Positions 61,495-64,000 of a stretch of DNA of 64,000 nt are shown piece by piece. Numbering within the stretch: the first letter of the stretch is position 1; each line of letters opens with the position of its first letter. This DNA is from Lachnospiraceae bacterium (GTDB lineage Bacteria; Bacillota; Clostridia; Lachnospirales; Lachnospiraceae), in NCBI GenBank assembly GCA_017938405.1, contig JAGBBP010000044.1, positions 62,001 through 126,000 on the forward strand, given 5' to 3'. The position numbers and the translations under genes are program-made. The notes under the pieces were generated by a model, which saw only the letters and a program-made list of their open reading frames with translations, had not been told where the DNA came from and made no database searches.

Positions 61495-61522
61495 ATCATA
61501 CACAAAAAAAATTTTTTCGCAA
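61495..61522 (-). promoter_or_regulatory. Promoter of the LytTR operon
   Basis: Minus strand TTGCGA (61522-61517), a 16-base spacer with long A and T runs, and TATGAT (61500-61495). It supports the TTG start at 61452. Confidence 0.6.
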
Positions 61523-61643
61523 TAGGTTTCGCATACTCTGCAACAATTCCCTGCATGAATTGCACAGTCCTCTTATTTTCTTAGTTTTCCTTTATTTTTA
61601 TATATTTTCGCTTTAAACCGTTGCGCTTTAAAGTAAAAAAGCG

Positions 61644-61672
61644 TTGACAAAACGCAAAACAGGGGTTAGAAT
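61644..61672 (+). promoter_or_regulatory. Promoter of tyrA
   Basis: TTGACA (61644-61649), a 17-base spacer and TAGAAT (61667-61672). Two direct repeats CGCTTTAAA (61609-61617 and 61624-61632) and an inverted repeat GCGTT/AACGC (61641-61655) lie at its left edge and may bind a regulator. Confidence 0.75.
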
Positions 61673-61743
61673 ATTTTATAGCATCATACTTTGTCCTTTT
61701 TTCACACGAAAGGGCAAGTAACTTTTTTTAAAGGAGTTTTTTC

Positions 61744-62835
61744 ATGGATATTCAGTTTGGATTTATCGGTCTCGGTTTAATCGGCGGTTCCATTGCCCAT
61801 GCTTTGCGTGAAACAACCTCCTCCTGCAAAATTTTGGCCTACTCCCGTAAGTCTGTGCTTTCCGAGGACTTACGCAGTGCGTTGGATGCCAATGTGCTGG
61901 ACGACGTTGTCTTCTCCCTGGACAAGCTGTCCGATTGTGATTATATTTTTCTTTGCGCTCCGGTGGATTGCAACATCGCTTATCTTACGGAACTTGCGAA
62001 AATAATTTCAAATAAAACAATTCTTACGGACGTGGGCAGTGTAAAGTCCGGCATTCATACCGCTGCGGAAACCGCAGGACTTTCCGCACAATTTATCGGC
62101 GGGCACCCGATGACCGGTTCCGAACGCACCGGTTTTGCCAACAGCAATGCCCTTCTTATGGAAAATGCTTATTATGCAATCACCTTAACCGAAGATTGTC
62201 CGAAAGAACGGGTAGAGCGTTTTCTTGACCTGGTAAAGCAAATGAAATCCATTCCTGTAGTTCTCTCTCCGGAAGAGCATGATGATGCGGTTGCTGCAAT
62301 CAGCCACGTTCCGCACCTGATTGCGGCACAGTTGGTCAATCTGGTCCGTACTTCCGAGGATGCGGATACCATGCGGCTTTTGGCGGCCGGCGGCTTTAAG
62401 GATATCACCCGTATTGCCTCCTCCTCTCCATCTCTTTGGGAAAGCATTTTATCTGCCAATACCGACTTTGTCCTTCCGACCCTCCGTCGCTACATTTCTT
62501 TGCTTACGGAAGCGGAGCAGGCCCTTTCTTCGGAAAACAAAGCCGAGATTCGTTCTCTCTTCTCCGAAGCCGGAGAATTCCGCAGTTCCTTACAGGAACG
62601 AAAAGGTGTACTTCCCGAGTCCTTTGTCTTACATGCGGACCTTCGGGACGAGGCAGGTGCCATCGCCACCTTTGCCACACTTTTGGCGGTACACGGCATC
62701 AGCTTGAAAAATATCGGTATCGTTCATAATCGTACCTACGAACAAGGAGCTCTCCGTATTGAGTTCTACGACCGTGATGCATTGGAACGTGCCTACACCT
62801 TATTAAATGATAATCTCTTCACCGTATACCGATAA
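61744..62835 (+). CDS. tyrA: Prephenate dehydrogenase
   Basis: 363 residues, NAD(P)-dependent step to 4-hydroxyphenylpyruvate in tyrosine synthesis. Rossmann motif FIGLGLIGGSIAHAL (~7-21), then GGHPMTGSERTGF (~119-131), whose His is catalytic. A C-terminal ACT domain (~292-360, LRDEAGAIATFATLL, IRIEFYDRDALERAY-like end) would sense tyrosine. AAAGGAG precedes the start. The terminator hairpin at 62879 follows. Confidence 0.92.
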   Translation: MDIQFGFIGLGLIGGSIAHALRETTSSCKILAYSRKSVLSEDLRSALDANVLDDVVFSLDKLSDCDYIFLCAPVDCNIAYLTELAKIISNKTILTDVGSVKSGIHTAAETAGLSAQFIGGHPMTGSERTGFANSNALLMENAYYAITLTEDCPKERVERFLDLVKQMKSIPVVLSPEEHDDAVAAISHVPHLIAAQLVNLVRTSEDADTMRLLAAGGFKDITRIASSSPSLWESILSANTDFVLPTLRRYISLLTEAEQALSSENKAEIRSLFSEAGEFRSSLQERKGVLPESFVLHADLRDEAGAIATFATLLAVHGISLKNIGIVHNRTYEQGALRIEFYDRDALERAYTLLNDNLFTVYR

Positions 62836-62878
62836 TCAAACCATCTGTCTTTCGATTCGGTATCTTTCAGACAAAGAA

Positions 62879-62942
62879 AACCTCCCGTATACTTTCCTGT
62901 CATTTACAAATACTATGACAAAAGTGATACAGGAGGTTTTTT
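62879..62942 (+). promoter_or_regulatory. tyrA terminator overlapping the ribosome binding site of the next gene, with an internal promoter
   Basis: AACCTCCCGTAT (62879-62890) pairs with ATACAGGAGGTT (62927-62938), 11 of 12 bases. A second stem GTCAT/ATGAC lies inside, and a T-run follows (62937-62942). The right arm contains the AGGAGG site used for the ATG at 62943. A candidate promoter TTCAGA (62866-62871), a 16-base spacer and TATACT (62888-62893) would start transcription past the left arm, leaving the site free. Confidence 0.65.
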
Positions 62943-63365
62943 ATGCATTTTTTACGTCCAATGGGCCGGTTCGGCTCCGATTTTATCCGCTGCGGTTTTA
63001 TCGGTTGGTGTATGGAGTGTTTTTGGACCGGTATCGGTTCGTTTCGGGAACGCTCCAAGGACAAACGCCTGCTCTGTCGTACTTCCGTGTGGATGTTCCC
63101 GATTTACGGTCTCGCAGCCTTTATTCCGGCGGTTTACAAACGAATCAAATCAAAACCCGCATTTTTCCGTAGCATGATATATGCCTCTGCGATTTTCGGT
63201 TGTGAATATACCAGCGGCCTTCTTTTGAAGCGCCACAATGCCTGCCCTTGGGACTACAGTAAAGCAAAATTAAACTATAAAGGTGTCATCCGCCTGGATT
63301 ATGCACCTTGCTGGGCACTGGCGGGACTCCTGTTCGAACGAATTCTCTGTAAAAAGGAATTATAA
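62943..63365 (+). CDS. CmpB-like putative ABC-transporter type IV membrane protein
   Basis: 140 residues matching the ABC_trans_CmpB-type family. Three to four hydrophobic segments, and the C-terminal mark EYTSGLLLKRHNACPWDYS, then YKGVIRLDYAPCWALAGLLF. Topology is N-terminal loop, helices near ~15-35, 48-66, 77-95 and 118-135. Function is not well known. Start after ACAGGAGGTTTTTT, a site that is part of the tyrA terminator hairpin. The stop codon overlaps that of the amidase gene by 6 bases (convergent). Confidence 0.8.
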   Translation: MHFLRPMGRFGSDFIRCGFIGWCMECFWTGIGSFRERSKDKRLLCRTSVWMFPIYGLAAFIPAVYKRIKSKPAFFRSMIYASAIFGCEYTSGLLLKRHNACPWDYSKAKLNYKGVIRLDYAPCWALAGLLFERILCKKEL

Positions 63366-64000
63366 CGTCACCACTAATGTATCATACCCCAACTGCTGTA
63401 ATTCCTGCTGTAATGCCACTGCTTCGTTTAAACTCTCGGTTCTTCCGGCCCGTACCGCATAAAAGCTTCCGCTTCTTGAAATATCTGCAGGAATTCCCAG
63501 TGCTACCAACTCTCTGAACATGTTATCCGCATTTTCCGGATTCCGGAACAAACCGACTTGTACTGCATAAACCTCAGACATCGGCATTTCCTGATTCTGA
63601 CCCGGCCCGATTTCATCCCCGATGGTCTGTAATACCCCGTTTGCGATTGCCTGTGCCACATCCGCAAACCGTGCATCCAAAAGGGCGTTGTCCGCATCGG
63701 TATTGATAAAGCCCAGTTCCACCAAAAGAGCCGGCATCTGGGTCCGGCGAAGCACTGCCAAATCCCTGCGGATATTTAAGCCTAAATCCCGAAAGCCCAC
63801 CTCTTCCAGTTCGGAATTGATTGCCTGTGCCATCTCCGCCTTAATTCCGTTTTCATCGTACAAAAGCGTCTCCACTCCGGAATACCGGTTATTTGCAGGA
63901 CTGGAATTCCGGTGAAAGGAGATAAAATAGTCCGCTCCCGCTTCGTTTGCAATCTGAGCCTTCCGCACCGGAGAATCATACACATCCTCGGTTCTCGTAT
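63360..64000 (-). CDS. N-acetylmuramoyl-L-alanine amidase with SPOR domain (5' part outside window)
   Basis: Amidase_3-type cell-wall hydrolase, C-terminal 213 residues visible, open to the right edge. TRTEDVYDSPVRKAQIANEA and ADYFISFHRNSSP carry the family pattern, with the zinc His of SFHRN. VELGFINTDADNALL holds the catalytic Glu. The C-terminal ~75 residues (AVQVGLFRNPENADNMFREL, then AVRAGRTESLNEAVALQQEL) are a SPOR domain, which binds denuded glycan at the septum. It cuts the amide bond between peptide and glycan in peptidoglycan. Confidence 0.9.
   Translation of the reverse strand, partial: TRTEDVYDSPVRKAQIANEAGADYFISFHRNSSPANNRYSGVETLLYDENGIKAEMAQAINSELEEVGFRDLGLNIRRDLAVLRRTQMPALLVELGFINTDADNALLDARFADVAQAIANGVLQTIGDEIGPGQNQEMPMSEVYAVQVGLFRNPENADNMFRELVALGIPADISRSGSFYAVRAGRTESLNEAVALQQELQQLGYDTLVVTL

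Noticed and set aside
61673..61743. T-box leader of tyrA
   Set aside because: The leader is only about 70 bases and lacks the T-box sequence and specifier stem.

Overview
The window looks like chromosomal DNA of a low-to-moderate GC anaerobic Firmicute of the Clostridia, most likely a Lachnospiraceae-type gut bacterium. The grounds are strong AAGGAGG-type ribosome binding sites, sigma-A promoters with 17-base spacers, the three [FeFe]-hydrogenase maturases, a separate PyrI chain beside PyrB, and a hexuronate block (uxaC, kdgK, a LacI regulator). The genus cannot be fixed from sequence reading alone. No rRNA, CRISPR array, prophage or insertion sequence was seen. One tRNA-Leu(CAA) is present.

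Layout. 1-2820: the 5' part of an ABC exporter gene behind a leader peptide and terminator, then an esterase lipoprotein. 3006-5122: a TepA/ClpP-like protease and a small accessory patch with hicAB and a stand-alone WHH nuclease. 5145-11193: MetY, an ECF sigma factor/membrane protein/solute-binding lipoprotein operon, and XRE and LysR regulators. 11283-15616: an M16 peptidase and PNPase, a pair that is usually adjacent, here separated by an AT-rich HNH nuclease gene and a 193-base palindromic element. 15817-16157: a type I toxin-antitoxin locus. 16212-19519: a TetR/flavodoxin pair with tandem operators, and an XRE regulator divergent from a lipoprotein, J-domain and small membrane protein operon. 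19574-22079: an ABC-2 exporter. 22181-25956: hexuronate catabolism.

26033-33756 is mostly housekeeping: pyrBI, rpsO, and the secG-rnr-smpB-HD-GYP run behind gpmI. 33868-42836 holds a nucleosidase/spore-photoproduct-lyase fusion with an SDR, trkA-trkH, a CotH-like lipoprotein, tRNA-Leu, a small anchored protein and a deoxyinosine glycosylase. 42886-50812 has a hydroxyacid dehydrogenase, hydF-hydG-hydE, a ComFB-like protein, signal peptidase I, an AI-2E family exporter and TraX. 50913-64000 has DUF4867, aspartate kinase, a HAD-like/GNAT fusion, efp, aroQ, aroK, yqeG, YgiQ, an oxidoreductase, a LytTR regulator with a membrane partner, tyrA, a CmpB-like membrane protein and a cell-wall amidase cut by the window end.

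The main interest lies in compact regulatory architecture. There is probable leader-peptide attenuation of the ABC exporter, and an antisense-RNA-controlled 29-residue toxin. Operators sit inside promoter spacers for the TetR and XRE modules. Hairpins enclose start codons (tepA, WHH nuclease), and one terminator arm doubles as the ribosome binding site of the next gene.
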